From Bradymonas sediminis (GTDB taxonomy: Bacteria > Myxococcota_A > Bradymonadia > Bradymonadales > Bradymonadaceae): DNA of 64,000 nt. The stretch is taken from the NCBI RefSeq assembly GCF_003258315.1, contig NZ_CP030032.1, forward strand, positions 3,908,501 to 3,972,500, read 5' to 3'. Within the stretch, counting starts at the first letter, position 1. Each line of letters starts with the position of its first letter. Positions 1-9,056 of the stretch are shown one piece after another. Made by a program: the position numbers and the translations under genes. The notes beneath the pieces are model-generated. The model saw only the letters and a program-made list of their open reading frames with translations, was not told the DNA's origin and searched no databases.

Positions 1-1545
1 GACCTCGGGGATATCCAGCCCCTCGCGCAAGAGGTTGATGCCAACCAACACGTCATAGATACCTCTTCGCAGGTCGCGGATGATATTCATGCGCTCAATC
101 GTGTCGATATCGCTATGCAAATAGGCCACCTTCACGCCGAGCTCGCGCAAATAGTCCGTCAAATCCTCCGACATGCGCTTAGTCAACGTCGTGATCAACA
201 CCCGCTCGCCGGCGTCAATGCGCTTTCGCACCTCGCCGTAGACATCATCGACCTGCTCAAGCGCCGGACGAATCTCAACCTCCGGATCGATAAGACCGGT
301 GGGCCGAATGATCTGCTCGGTGATCACGCCCTGGCTTCGCTCCAGCTCGAAGTCCCCCGGGGTCGCAGACACATAGATAATCTGGTGAAGCTTCTCCTCC
401 CACTCGTCGAATTTAAGCGGCCGGTTGTCCAAGGCGCTCGGGAGTCGAAACCCGTGCTCGATAAGCGTCGTTTTGCGCGAGCGGTCCCCGCGGTACATGC
501 CGCCAATTTGCGGCACCGTGACGTGGGACTCGTCGGCCACCAGCAGGAAATTCTCCGGCAGATAATCCAGCAAACACGGCGGCGCCTGGCCAGGCTTTCG
601 CCCCGACATATGCCGCGAATAGTTCTCGATGCCGTTGCAAAACCCCGCGGTGATGATCATCTCAATATCGAATTGGGTGCGCTGCTCCAGGCGCTGCGCC
701 TCGACCAGGCGTCCCTGGCTGATCATCTCAGCCAGCACCTCTTTGAGCTCGGCCTTGATCGAGTCGAGCGCGCTGCGCTTTCGCTCCGGCGGAATCACGT
801 AGTGGCTATTGGGATAGATCGCGACTTTCTCGAGCTTTTCTAGACGCTTGCCGCGGAAGGGGTCGATGCGCCAGATGGCCTCAATCTCGTCGCCGAAGAA
901 CTCGATGCGAATCGCTTCCTCTTCCTCATAGGGCGGGAAGACCTCGACAACGTCGCCGCGCACGCGAAACTTCCCGCGGAAAAAGTCGTGGTCATTTCGC
1001 TCGTATTGGATCTCGATCAGCTTCGCCAACAAGTCTTTTCGCCGGGCTTCCTGGCCCTGCTCCAGGTGGAGCAACATGCCATAATACGCCTCGCTGGAAC
1101 CCAGGCCGTAGATGCACGACACCGAGGCGACGATTATGACGTCATTGCGGTCGAGCAAGCTACGCGTCGCGGAGTGACGCATGCGGTCAATCGCGTCGTT
1201 AATCGCCGAGTCCTTCTCGATAAAGGTGTCCGTCGAGGGGATATAGGCTTCGGGCTGATAATAATCGTAATAGGAGACGAAATACTCGACGGCGTTATTC
1301 GGGAAGAGCTCCTTGAACTCGCTATAGAGCTGGGCCGCCAGCGTCTTATTCGGCGCCATGACCAGGGTCGGCCGGTTCGTGCGCTCGATGACGTTGGCAA
1401 TCGTGAAGGTCTTACCGGTGCCGGTCGCGCCCAGAAGCGTCTGGAATTTCAGACCCTCTTCGAGCCCCTCCGTCAGCTCAACAATCGCGTTGGGCTGGTC
1501 GCCGCGGGGTTCGTACTCGGTCACTAATTCAAATTTCTGAGTCAT
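1..1545 (-). CDS. uvrB: UvrB, excinuclease ABC subunit B (3' end cut off)
   Basis: UvrB is the damage-verifying helicase of nucleotide excision repair; it receives lesions from UvrA and positions UvrC. The frame opens at ATG 1545 (MTQKFELV) and stays open to the left edge, giving 515 codons of the roughly 670 usual for the family, so the C-terminal UvrC-binding part lies outside. Visible motifs are Walker A GATGTGKT at residues 39-46, the damage-probing beta-hairpin [15 protein letters not shown] around 92-106, the helicase motif DESHVT, and the motif V/VI approach [12 protein letters not shown] right at the edge. The gene is divergent from the protease lipoprotein at 1906. Identification is secure; only the truncation is a limit. 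Confidence 0.97.
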   Translation of the reverse strand, partial: MTQKFELVTEYEPRGDQPNAIVELTEGLEEGLKFQTLLGATGTGKTFTIANVIERTNRPTLVMAPNKTLAAQLYSEFKELFPNNAVEYFVSYYDYYQPEAYIPSTDTFIEKDSAINDAIDRMRHSATRSLLDRNDVIIVASVSCIYGLGSSEAYYGMLLHLEQGQEARRKDLLAKLIEIQYERNDHDFFRGKFRVRGDVVEVFPPYEEEEAIRIEFFGDEIEAIWRIDPFRGKRLEKLEKVAIYPNSHYVIPPERKRSALDSIKAELKEVLAEMISQGRLVEAQRLEQRTQFDIEMIITAGFCNGIENYSRHMSGRKPGQAPPCLLDYLPENFLLVADESHVTVPQIGGMYRGDRSRKTTLIEHGFRLPSALDNRPLKFDEWEEKLHQIIYVSATPGDFELERSQGVITEQIIRPTGLIDPEVEIRPALEQVDDVYGEVRKRIDAGERVLITTLTKRMSEDLTDYLRELGVKVAYLHSDIDTIERMNIIRDLRRGIYDVLVGINLLREGLDIPEV

Positions 1546-1905
1546 GGCGTCTTTTGCGCTTGGGATGCGTTTTTAAGGGTAAAGAACTTAGCGGGCTGCC
1601 TGAACACGCGTTTAGCCCAGCTTGGTTCTAGGTACAAGCAACCACGGGGTCAAGTCATTGGCATTCGAAGAATCACGACAGCTTGGCGCGACGCCCTGGA
1701 GCATGCGCCAATGCTTCAAAACCAGCGGCGAAGGACCAGCATTCCGCGACCCTCGATTCATGGTGTTCGTTTCCTAACCTTCGCGGCGACTTTCTGTGTC
1801 TCGACGGCGCTTTATACAGCCAGGAGGCGACGGGAGGCCGATGGCAAGCTTCTTGCTAGTTGTATTAGTGGTCTTGATGAACTCATTATCTTTCGGTGAA
1901 ACTTT
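1546..1905. other. Divergent intergenic region, no gene seen
   Basis: About 360 bases between the start of uvrB (minus) and the start of the protease lipoprotein (plus). It must hold both promoters. I see no convincing -35/-10 pair, no SOS box I would defend, no repeat and no RNA gene. Short open frames here have no ribosome-binding site and no recognisable product. Confidence 0.5.
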
Positions 1906-3735
1906 ATGACACGACGTGCACTATATATCTTGGGTTGCCTGCTCTTATTGAGCAGCGCTTGTGGCAGTGGGGATTCGGAGCAGTCCAACTCGGAATTTGA
2001 CCTCATCGATCATATCGATCTCAATGAAGCTGAGCTGCCAGACGCCGGCGAGCGGGACGTCGAACTCGAAGACGCGGGCCCCGACGCCACCAAGCCTGAT
2101 TCCGGCCCAGGTGGCGTCGATTTAGGCGAGGCGTGCGGGGACGATGAGGAGTGCAACTTCGGCCGCTGCATCGATGACCCGGGATTCGTCGGCGGCTATT
2201 GCTCGACCCCCGACGCCTGCGAATTCGACGACCAATGCCCCGAAGGAAGCACCTGCTTCCAAGACGGTGAGACCAACTTCTGTGGCGCTCGCTGCGAGGC
2301 CACCTCGGATTGCCGCGACGGTTACAGTTGCCAAGAAAGCTCAGCCAGCCCCTTTAAGGCCTGCGCCCCGATCCCCAACACCCCCTCCGAAGGCGCCGTG
2401 GACGGCGCCGCCTGCGATAGCGACTCGGATTGCGCAGGCTCCTATTGCCTCAAAGACCCGGAATGGCCCGGCGGCTACTGCACCACCGTCGATTGCCAGA
2501 CCTATGTCGACTGCGCGCGCGGCCCCGACGAAGCCAATAACCGCTGCCTGCAGCAGCCCGGCGGCACCAACTTCTGCGTGCGCATGTGCCAGCGCTCCGC
2601 CGACTGTCGCGAAGACTATGTCTGCTCGCCGGTGGGCGGCGGGCAGGGCTTCTGCAGCCCCGACCCGCAGGCCGACTTCGCCCCCGAGGGTCTCGAAGAT
2701 TACCCCTTCGATATCACCTGCGGGCTTGAGGCTGAGAATAACCGCATCCATATCGACTACGAGATCGCGGCTGACACGACCTCTTATATGATCACCCCGT
2801 TCGCGCTTGATCGAAAGAGCATCCGAATCGCGAGCACAACGTTGCCAGATTCTGGCCAGATTGACTTCAGCGGCGCCAATGATTTCCAGACGGTCCCGGC
2901 GCTGCTCTTTGACTATGTCAATCCGACCCTCACTCCGCCAGTCGCGCAGATGGCCGACCAACTTCAGAGCGGCGCGCATACCCTCCAGGTACGCACCGAC
3001 TCCACGGACCTGTGCTATTATGTCCTCGAAGAGAATTCACCCGGCGTATCCATCGACTTTAATATCTATCTGGTCGGGATTGGCTTGAGCGCCGAGCAAG
3101 CCGAAACCGACCCGAATCTGCAGGCCATGCTCGATCACTTCGACGCGGTCTACGCACAATTCGGCGTCACGACCGGTGAGGTGCGCTACCACGAGATTAC
3201 CGGCGATGATGCCGACGCCTACCAGATCGTGCGCACCGAGCTCGACCTCCAAAAGCTGGTCTCCTTGAGCACCCTGCCAGAGGGCGGCTACGACGCCGCG
3301 CTAAGCGCCAACGTCTTCTTCGTGCGCGGCATGCAGCTCGGCGGCGGCGGCGGCGGGGCCATCGGCGTGTCCCAGGGCTTGCCCGGCGCCGCGGCGCTCC
3401 ATGGTACGCCTTCTTCCGGCGTGATCTTCACCTCTGAATATCTTGGAATGCAATTTCAGGGTGAGCAGGGCAGCGTCGTCAATGGCAATGAATTCACCGG
3501 CATCGTGATGGCCCACGAGGTCGGCCATTATCTCGGGCTCTTCCACACAAGTGAGCAATACGGCCAGGGATTCGACCCGGTGCTCGACACCCCGCGCTGC
3601 ACTCGCCCCTCGGACTTCCCCGACAATTGCCCGGATATCAATAACTTGATGTTCCCGCTGGCCGGCATCTCCCACACGGAGTTGACTCCCGGACAAATAT
3701 TTACGCTCCAAGCAAATCCGCTGACGAAGGATTAA
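1906..3735 (+). CDS. Lipoprotein with duplicated Cys-rich modules and a metzincin-like zinc protease domain
   Basis: Predicted outer-envelope lipoprotein of 609 residues. The N-terminus is a signal peptide II with lipobox LSSAC, lipidated Cys at 19, followed by an Asp/Glu-rich linker to about residue 75. Two Cys-rich modules follow (about 75-155 and 165-255); both contain a C-x(n)-GGYC step and a T-NFC step, so they look like an internal duplication. The C-terminal half ends in a zinc site HEVGHYLGLFH (His537, Glu538, His541, His547), matching the metzincin HExxHxxGxxH pattern, with NNLMFP downstream as a plausible Met-turn. This points to an M43/pappalysin-like extracellular peptidase. The substrate is unknown. 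The next gene starts 4 nt after the stop, so the two are probably co-transcribed up to the terminator at 4437. Confidence 0.85.
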   Translation: MTRRALYILGCLLLLSSACGSGDSEQSNSEFDLIDHIDLNEAELPDAGERDVELEDAGPDATKPDSGPGGVDLGEACGDDEECNFGRCIDDPGFVGGYCSTPDACEFDDQCPEGSTCFQDGETNFCGARCEATSDCRDGYSCQESSASPFKACAPIPNTPSEGAVDGAACDSDSDCAGSYCLKDPEWPGGYCTTVDCQTYVDCARGPDEANNRCLQQPGGTNFCVRMCQRSADCREDYVCSPVGGGQGFCSPDPQADFAPEGLEDYPFDITCGLEAENNRIHIDYEIAADTTSYMITPFALDRKSIRIASTTLPDSGQIDFSGANDFQTVPALLFDYVNPTLTPPVAQMADQLQSGAHTLQVRTDSTDLCYYVLEENSPGVSIDFNIYLVGIGLSAEQAETDPNLQAMLDHFDAVYAQFGVTTGEVRYHEITGDDADAYQIVRTELDLQKLVSLSTLPEGGYDAALSANVFFVRGMQLGGGGGGAIGVSQGLPGAAALHGTPSSGVIFTSEYLGMQFQGEQGSVVNGNEFTGIVMAHEVGHYLGLFHTSEQYGQGFDPVLDTPRCTRPSDFPDNCPDINNLMFPLAGISHTELTPGQIFTLQANPLTKD

Positions 3736-3739
3736 TCGA

Positions 3740-4384
3740 ATGCATATTTTAAGAAGACACCATTTCCCCATTCTCCTCAGCCTCGCCGGGCTTCTCTTCT
3801 GCACCCCGGCGCTCGCCCAGAGCATGGATCCGGGCGCTCAGTCGACAAGCCCTCGGCCGATCCCGCTGCAACCCGGGACGCCGGAGCAGTCTGGAAAGAC
3901 CGGCAACACGCCGACCGTCGACCCTCACGACCAGGCCCGGGTGCTGCTGTCGGGATATCATAATATCCCGCCCAAAGCGGCCTTTGACAGCAACCTTAAG
4001 CAGCCCCAGCAAGTGCTCATGGATGTCGCGCAGGGCGAAAACACACTGCCCCTGCAACGCCAACGCGCGGTTGAGGCGCTGGCTTATTACGCGGACGCCA
4101 AGGTCGAAGGCCTCTATCGCAGCCTGCTCGAGGATAAGAAGTCCCCCGAGATGCTCCGCCACCGCGTTATGGGGCTGCTGGCCGTGAACTTCCCCAAGAC
4201 CGCGCTGCCGACCCTGGAGCCATACCTGGCCCACTCGGACCTGCAATTTCGCCTCAGCGCCATCGACGCGATTCGCCGCATTCCTGGCGACGCCGCGCTC
4301 CAAACCCTGCAAAGAGCCTCGAAATCCGAGACCCATAAGGTCGCCCAAAAGCGACTCGCTCAATATCTGCGCACCACGCGCTGA
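3740..4384 (+). CDS. Secreted HEAT-repeat-like protein
   Basis: A 214-residue exported protein. A signal peptide is evident (hydrophobic LLSLAGLLF, cleavage after ALAQS near residue 28), then a Pro-rich stretch, then from about residue 85 helical repeats of HEAT/PBS-lyase character (QQVLMDVAQ..., RQRAVEALAYYAD, LRHRVMGLLAVNF, LQFRLSAIDAIRRI). HEAT repeats are binding scaffolds and no catalytic site is visible. It begins 4 nt after the metalloprotease lipoprotein and is followed by a strong terminator, so it is likely its operon partner, perhaps a periplasmic binding or chaperone protein for it. That role is inferred from position only. Confidence 0.75.
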   Translation: MHILRRHHFPILLSLAGLLFCTPALAQSMDPGAQSTSPRPIPLQPGTPEQSGKTGNTPTVDPHDQARVLLSGYHNIPPKAAFDSNLKQPQQVLMDVAQGENTLPLQRQRAVEALAYYADAKVEGLYRSLLEDKKSPEMLRHRVMGLLAVNFPKTALPTLEPYLAHSDLQFRLSAIDAIRRIPGDAALQTLQRASKSETHKVAQKRLAQYLRTTR

Positions 4385-4436
4385 CCCTCACCAAGCACGA
4401 GGTATTTAAGAACCTCTTATTTGCGCCAACTATTTG

Positions 4437-4490
4437 AACAAGGCCCAGGGCCCGGAAGAAGATTTCCGGGCCCTGGGCCTTGTTCTTTTC
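4437..4490 (+). terminator. Rho-independent terminator with perfect 21-bp stem
   Basis: Arms 4437-4457 and 4464-4484 are perfect reverse complements (AACAAGGCCCAGGGC...), with a 6-nt loop, then CTTTTC. It closes the protease/HEAT operon. The T tract is short but the stem is unusually long. Confidence 0.85.
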
Positions 4491-4572
4491 GATCGGTGTT
4501 TATCATCCGCGTGCCGAAGGGGGGCATAAAAATCTGAACAATTAATGTCAGATAACTCGAGGAGGCTTAGTC

Positions 4573-5979
4573 ATGCGTGCCACATCCGAGACTCATTCAT
4601 CGAACGCGATTGCGACACCTGAGCCAAAGAGGTCGCGCCCGCGGGCGGTCATCCTGGGGGCGGGATTCGCCGGCCTCAACGCCGCGCGTCAGCTTCGCAA
4701 TAGCGCGGTCGACGTGGTCGTGATCGACCGCAATAATTACCACTTATTTCAACCCCTTCTTTACCAGGTCGCCACCGCGGGGCTTAACGCCAGCGAGATC
4801 TGCCAGCCCATCCGCGGTCTTCTGGGAAAATACACGAATATCCGGGTCCTGATGGCCCAGGTCGAGTCGGTGGACCGCGCGAACAAGCGAGTCATCCTCG
4901 AGAATGACGCGCTGGAATACGATTATTTGCTGGTCGCAACGGGGGCCCAGGTGAAGTTCTTCGGACCGCCTTCGTGGCGGGAGAACTCAACCGGGCTCAA
5001 GACGGTCGAGGATGCGTTGACGCTTCGGCGCAAGATCCTGAGCGCCTTCGAGGCCGCCGAGCAATCCAAAGACCCCGAAGTGATCCGCCAATTGCTGACG
5101 TTCGTCGTCATCGGCGGCGGCTCCACCGGGGTCGAGATGGCCGGCGCGATTCGCGAGATTGCAGCGGAGGTCATGAACCGCGACTTCCGCAACGTGAACT
5201 CACGCGACGCGCGGGTCATCCTCATCGATGCCCTGCCCCATATACTATCGAGCTATCCCGAAGACCTGATCGACAAGGCCACCAAAGAACTCGAGCGGCG
5301 CTCGATTGAGGTGCTGACCGGCGAGCGTGTTACTGATATCGATGCGAACTCGGTGCGGGTGGGTGAGCGGGTGATCCCGACGCGCACGGTGGTGTGGGCG
5401 GCGGGGGTGGAGCCAAGCCCGTTGCTAAAATCGCTGGACACCGAGCTTGACGCGACTGGCCGCGCGGTGGTGGACGCCGACCTGAGCCTCCCGGGGTCAG
5501 ACTGCGAGTTTGTCTTGGGCGACGCCGCCCATTTCGACCACGGTCTCGACGCGGCGCTGCCGGGCCTGGCCCCGGTGGCGATCCAGCAGGGGAGGTACGT
5601 GGCGAAGTTGCTCAAACGCCGCGTCGCCGGCAAGACCTATGAGCCCTTCGAGTATTTCGACAAGGGGCAGATGTCGACCATCGGGCGCGCCGCGGCCATC
5701 GTCGAGTTCGGGCGCATCCGCACCGTCGGATTCTTCGCCTGGCTATTGTGGCTCTTCATTCACCTGCTCTATCTGGTGGGGTTCAAGAACCGCGTCATCG
5801 TGCTGGTCGAGTGGACCTACTCCTATCTGGCGTTTAAGCGCGGGTCGCGGATTATCATCGGCGCGCTCCCGGAACCGGCGCCCTCACCCACGGTCAAGGC
5901 TCTGCCGGAATCGACGCCCGAGGTCATCCTCGCCCCTCCACTTGAGCGCGCCCCAACGAACACTCGCCCGTCGACCTAA
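4573..5979 (+). CDS. ndh: Type II NADH:quinone oxidoreductase (NDH-2)
   Basis: Single-subunit FAD enzyme that passes electrons from NADH to quinone at the inner face of the membrane without pumping protons. The 468 residues show the FAD-binding GxGxxG as GAGFAGLNAARQL near residue 30, the NDH-2 signature DRNNYHLFQPLLYQVAT near 54-70, the NADH-binding GGGSTGVEMAGAI near 183, and the second FAD contact LGDAAHF near 313. A hydrophobic stretch around 395-412 (FFAWLLWLFIHLLYLVGF) fits the C-terminal membrane anchor. The start ATG at 4573 has a strong GAGGAGG 10 nt upstream. The N-terminal 20 residues are extra relative to typical members. It is a monocistronic unit ending at a bidirectional terminator. 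Confidence 0.93.
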   Translation: MRATSETHSSNAIATPEPKRSRPRAVILGAGFAGLNAARQLRNSAVDVVVIDRNNYHLFQPLLYQVATAGLNASEICQPIRGLLGKYTNIRVLMAQVESVDRANKRVILENDALEYDYLLVATGAQVKFFGPPSWRENSTGLKTVEDALTLRRKILSAFEAAEQSKDPEVIRQLLTFVVIGGGSTGVEMAGAIREIAAEVMNRDFRNVNSRDARVILIDALPHILSSYPEDLIDKATKELERRSIEVLTGERVTDIDANSVRVGERVIPTRTVVWAAGVEPSPLLKSLDTELDATGRAVVDADLSLPGSDCEFVLGDAAHFDHGLDAALPGLAPVAIQQGRYVAKLLKRRVAGKTYEPFEYFDKGQMSTIGRAAAIVEFGRIRTVGFFAWLLWLFIHLLYLVGFKNRVIVLVEWTYSYLAFKRGSRIIIGALPEPAPSPTVKALPESTPEVILAPPLERAPTNTRPST

Positions 5980-5999
5980 GCGGCCGCGCGGCGCAGATA

Positions 6000-6031
6000 A
6001 AAAAAGACACTCCTCACGGAGTGTCTTTTTT
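6000..6031. terminator. Bidirectional terminator between ndh and metK
   Basis: Arms 6000-6013 and 6018-6031 pair perfectly (AAAAAAGACACTCC / GGAGTGTCTTTTTT) with a 4-nt loop. A and T runs on both sides serve the convergent genes ndh (plus) and metK (minus). Confidence 0.9.
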
Positions 6032-6070
6032 ATTTACTAGACTAAAGATTCGCAGACGCGAACCTCACGC

Positions 6071-7228
6071 TCAAAGCAGGGCGTCTTTAAGCGCCTGAGC
6101 TTTATCGGTTTTCTCCCAGGTGAACAGGTCGCGCCCGAAGTGACCATAGGCAGCGGTCTGGCGATAGATCGGGCGGAGCAGGTCGAGCGTGCTGACGATA
6201 TCAGCGGGCTTAAGACCGAAGAATTCAGGGATGGTCTGCTCGATCTTGGTCTCGTCGACGGTCGCGGTGCCGAAGGTGTTGACCATGATGCTGACCGGCG
6301 CGGCGACGCCGATGGCGTAGGCGAGCTGGACTTCGCAGCGGCGAGCGAGGCCGGCGGCGACGATGTTTTTGGCGATATAGCGCGCCATATAGGCGGCCGA
6401 GCGGTCGACCTTGCTCGGGTCCTTACCACTGAACGCCCCGCCGCCGTGGCGTCCCATGCCGCCGTAGGTATCGACGATAATCTTACGTCCGGTCAGACCG
6501 GAGTCGGCAAGCGGGCCACCGGCGACGAAACGGCCGGTCGGGTTGATATGATATTTGGTGCCCGCGTGCAGCAGCTCAGCAGGGATCACCTTTTTGATGG
6601 TGGTCTCCATCACGGCTTCGCGAACCTGCTCGGTCGAGATCTCCTCGAGATGCTGGGTCGAGATAACCACGGCGTCGATGGCGACCGGCTCGTTGTCTTC
6701 GTAGCGCACGGTAACCTGGCTTTTGCTATCCGGGCCGAAGAAGTTGGGCATCTCGTTTTTGCGAACGTCGGCCAGGCGCTGCACCAATTTATGCGCGTAC
6801 ATAATCGGCATCGGCATCAGCTCGGGCATCTCGTCGCAGGCATAGCCGAACATCAGCCCCTGGTCACCAGCGCCCTGCTCTTCGACCACGCCGATATCGG
6901 TGACAACGCCCTGGGCGATATCCATGCTCTGCTCATCGATGGCCGACATGACCGAGCAGGAGCGATGGTCAAAGCCAAGCTTCGGGTCATTATAACCAAT
7001 CTTGGCGATGGTCTCGCGCACGATCTCGGGCACGTCGACGTAAGCGGAGGTCGTAATCTCACCGAAGACCAGGGCGAGGCCGGTGTTGACGATGGTCTCA
7101 CACGCGACGCGTGCGACCTTATCTTGCTCCAGGATCGCATCGAGGATGCCATCGGAGATCTGGTCGGCGACTTTATCGGGGTGGCCTTCGGAGACCGACT
7201 CGGAGGTGAAAACGTAGTTTTTGGACAT
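6071..7228 (-). CDS. metK: S-adenosylmethionine synthetase
   Basis: Makes SAM from ATP and methionine. The 385 residues begin [19 protein letters not shown], the classic N-terminus with the ATP-binding His in GHPDK. Later signatures are the hexapeptide-like [12 protein letters not shown] near 113-124, the metal/phosphate loop [16 protein letters not shown] near 260-275, and the C-terminal YGHFGR. The start at 7228 is preferred over upstream codons because AGGAGC lies 8 nt upstream and family homology begins there. It lies 55 nt downstream of miaB on the same strand, so they are probably one transcript. MiaB consumes SAM, which makes the pairing sensible. The gap is too short for a SAM riboswitch. 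Confidence 0.97.
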   Translation of the reverse strand: MSKNYVFTSESVSEGHPDKVADQISDGILDAILEQDKVARVACETIVNTGLALVFGEITTSAYVDVPEIVRETIAKIGYNDPKLGFDHRSCSVMSAIDEQSMDIAQGVVTDIGVVEEQGAGDQGLMFGYACDEMPELMPMPIMYAHKLVQRLADVRKNEMPNFFGPDSKSQVTVRYEDNEPVAIDAVVISTQHLEEISTEQVREAVMETTIKKVIPAELLHAGTKYHINPTGRFVAGGPLADSGLTGRKIIVDTYGGMGRHGGGAFSGKDPSKVDRSAAYMARYIAKNIVAAGLARRCEVQLAYAIGVAAPVSIMVNTFGTATVDETKIEQTIPEFFGLKPADIVSTLDLLRPIYRQTAAYGHFGRDLFTWEKTDKAQALKDALL

Positions 7229-7283
7229 AATTGAAGCTCCTAAATATGGCTTAATCCGCTCGTATAAGCGGCAAGATAGTTTC

Positions 7284-8705
7284 TTATTTTGACTCGACGT
7301 ATTCGCCGATAAGCGTGTGGCTGGTGCAATCGGTGATGCGCACATCCACGATATCGCCGGGTTTGACCTCACGGTCGGCCGGCTTGGGGAAGATGGTGCG
7401 CTTAAATTGGTCGCTGCGGCCGGCCAGGTCGTTTTCGTCGCGGCGGCTCACGCCGTCAACCAAAACCCGACGGGTGCGGCCAATTTCTTGCTTAAAGACC
7501 TCAGCGCTGATCGACTCCTGCAGCTCAATAATATGGCGCAGACGGTCGCCCTTCTCCTGCTCGCTGACGTCATCGGGCATATTACGGGCTGCGTAGGTAT
7601 TACTGCGCTCCGAATATTTAAAAAGATACGCGAAATCAAATCGCGTCTTCTCCATCAGCTCCACCGTCTGGATAAAGTCTTCGTCGGTTTCTCCCGGCGA
7701 GCCCACCATGATGTCGGTGGAGAGGGCGATGTCGGGGATCGCGGTGCGGATATCGTCGATGAGCTTGTCGTATTCATCGCGAGTATATTGGCGCCGCATC
7801 ATCTCGAGCATACGCGCGGACCCCGACTGAGCCGGAAGGTGCAGGTATTTGCTGATCTTATCTTCGCGCGCGATGGTCTCAATCAGCTTCGGCGTGAAGT
7901 CGGTTGGGTACGGCGAGGTGAAGCGAATCCGCTCGATCCCATCGATGGGGACGAGCATAGACAAGAGGTCGGCAAAATCGGTCTCCGGCTCACCGGGCAG
8001 TTGGTGGCGATAGGAGTTAACCGTCTGTCCCAAAAGCGTGACTTCTTTATAGCCCTGCTCGGCCATCTCGCGCACCTGGCGCACGACCTCCGAGGGCGCG
8101 ACGCCGCGCTCACGACCGCGCACAAACGGGACGATGCAGAAGGTGCAGAATTTATCGCACCCGCGCTGCACCGACACCCAGCCGCTGATTCCGGGGCGAC
8201 GCTTGGGCGTCAAGCCTTCGTAAACTTCAGCCTTATCGAGTTTGAGATCGAGGACCGGGTCGGCGGCTTCGCCGGTGGCCTTGTCGATCATCGCGGGGAG
8301 GTTTCGATAGGAATCGGGCCCCACCACGATATCGACGTAGGGCGCCTGGTCGATGATCTTTTCGCGCAAATGCTGAGCCATGCACCCGGCGATGCCGAGC
8401 ACAAGGTCGGGGTTCGCGTTCTTATAGCGCAGCAGATCGGTGAGGCGCCCGAAGATACGGTCCTCGGCGCGCTCGCGAACCGCGCAGGTATTGATGAGGA
8501 TGACGTCTGCCTCGTCGAGCGTCTTCGCCGAGCCGTAGCCGGTACCGGCGAGGACCCCGCCCATCAGCTCGCTATCGGCCAGGTTCATCTGACAGCCGTA
8601 GGTCTCGATAAACACCTTTTTGCCCGAGCGGCTCTCAATATCGAGCATCGAATTTTGTTCGCCATTATGGGCGTTCGGATCGCGTACGAAAGGATCAGAT
8701 GTCAT
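7284..8705 (-). CDS. miaB: tRNA-2-methylthio-N6-dimethylallyladenosine synthase
   Basis: Radical-SAM methylthiotransferase that adds the 2-methylthio group to i6A37 of tRNAs reading UNN codons. Of 473 residues, the UPF0004 domain carries the auxiliary-cluster cysteines Cys38 (ETYGCQMN), Cys74 (INTCAVRE) and Cys108 (GIAGCMAQ). The radical-SAM cluster is CDKFCTFC with Cys183, Cys187 and Cys190. A C-terminal TRAM domain closes the protein ([16 protein letters not shown]). All six iron-sulfur ligands are present, so it should be active. The ATG at 8705 lacks a clear ribosome-binding site; the in-frame ATG at 8648 (MLDIESRSG) is an alternative start. It is upstream of metK and divergent from mgtE. 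Confidence 0.96.
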   Translation of the reverse strand: MTSDPFVRDPNAHNGEQNSMLDIESRSGKKVFIETYGCQMNLADSELMGGVLAGTGYGSAKTLDEADVILINTCAVRERAEDRIFGRLTDLLRYKNANPDLVLGIAGCMAQHLREKIIDQAPYVDIVVGPDSYRNLPAMIDKATGEAADPVLDLKLDKAEVYEGLTPKRRPGISGWVSVQRGCDKFCTFCIVPFVRGRERGVAPSEVVRQVREMAEQGYKEVTLLGQTVNSYRHQLPGEPETDFADLLSMLVPIDGIERIRFTSPYPTDFTPKLIETIAREDKISKYLHLPAQSGSARMLEMMRRQYTRDEYDKLIDDIRTAIPDIALSTDIMVGSPGETDEDFIQTVELMEKTRFDFAYLFKYSERSNTYAARNMPDDVSEQEKGDRLRHIIELQESISAEVFKQEIGRTRRVLVDGVSRRDENDLAGRSDQFKRTIFPKPADREVKPGDIVDVRITDCTSHTLIGEYVESK

Positions 8706-9056
8706 GATAATTCACTGGATGCAGAGGCTGTTAAAGCAGAAGATGACTCCGTGCTCACCCGTCCCGAGGGAGGCTGCGCGCAGGCAACATTTCGCGCGAC
8801 CGGTTTCTTTCCCGGGCGCGTCGAAAATATCGCCGCACGTTAGGTAAGTGAGTCCCCAGTGTCAATCTGTTCCTTCGCAAGTTTCTTAAGGGACTTGGCC
8901 CTCAAAAGTGCGCCGCGACGAGGCTCTAACGCCTGGGCAGCTCATTATTTTGGCGCGATTGCGCCTATATATATAACGGTCTATAAGCCAGCCAGATTCG
9001 ACCCCTTCGACGCCATGTCCTGTCGAAGCGGGGGCAGGCAATAATAGAAGGTGATT
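8706..9056. other. Divergent intergenic region with an mgtE leader hairpin
   Basis: About 350 bases between miaB (minus) and mgtE (plus). An imperfect hairpin lies at 9002-9033 (CCCCTTCGAC pairing with GTCGAAG-C-GGGG, one bulge), ending about 12 nt before the mgtE ribosome-binding site. It could be a leader structure that senses Mg2+, but the conserved M-box core is not convincing. An AT-rich run TATATATATAACGG near 8965 could be part of a promoter. Confidence 0.35.

Noticed and set aside
7229-7283. SAM riboswitch before metK
   Set aside because: Only 55 nt separate miaB and metK, too short for known SAM aptamers plus an expression platform; only a 5-bp stem is visible.
7317-8843. A 508-codon plus-strand frame opposite miaB
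   Set aside because: Antisense to a gene with all six iron-sulfur cysteines; no family resemblance.
8706-9000. M-box magnesium riboswitch upstream of mgtE
   Set aside because: A TTAGGTAAGTGAGTCCCC stretch is faintly similar to the M-box start, but the remaining conserved blocks do not line up.
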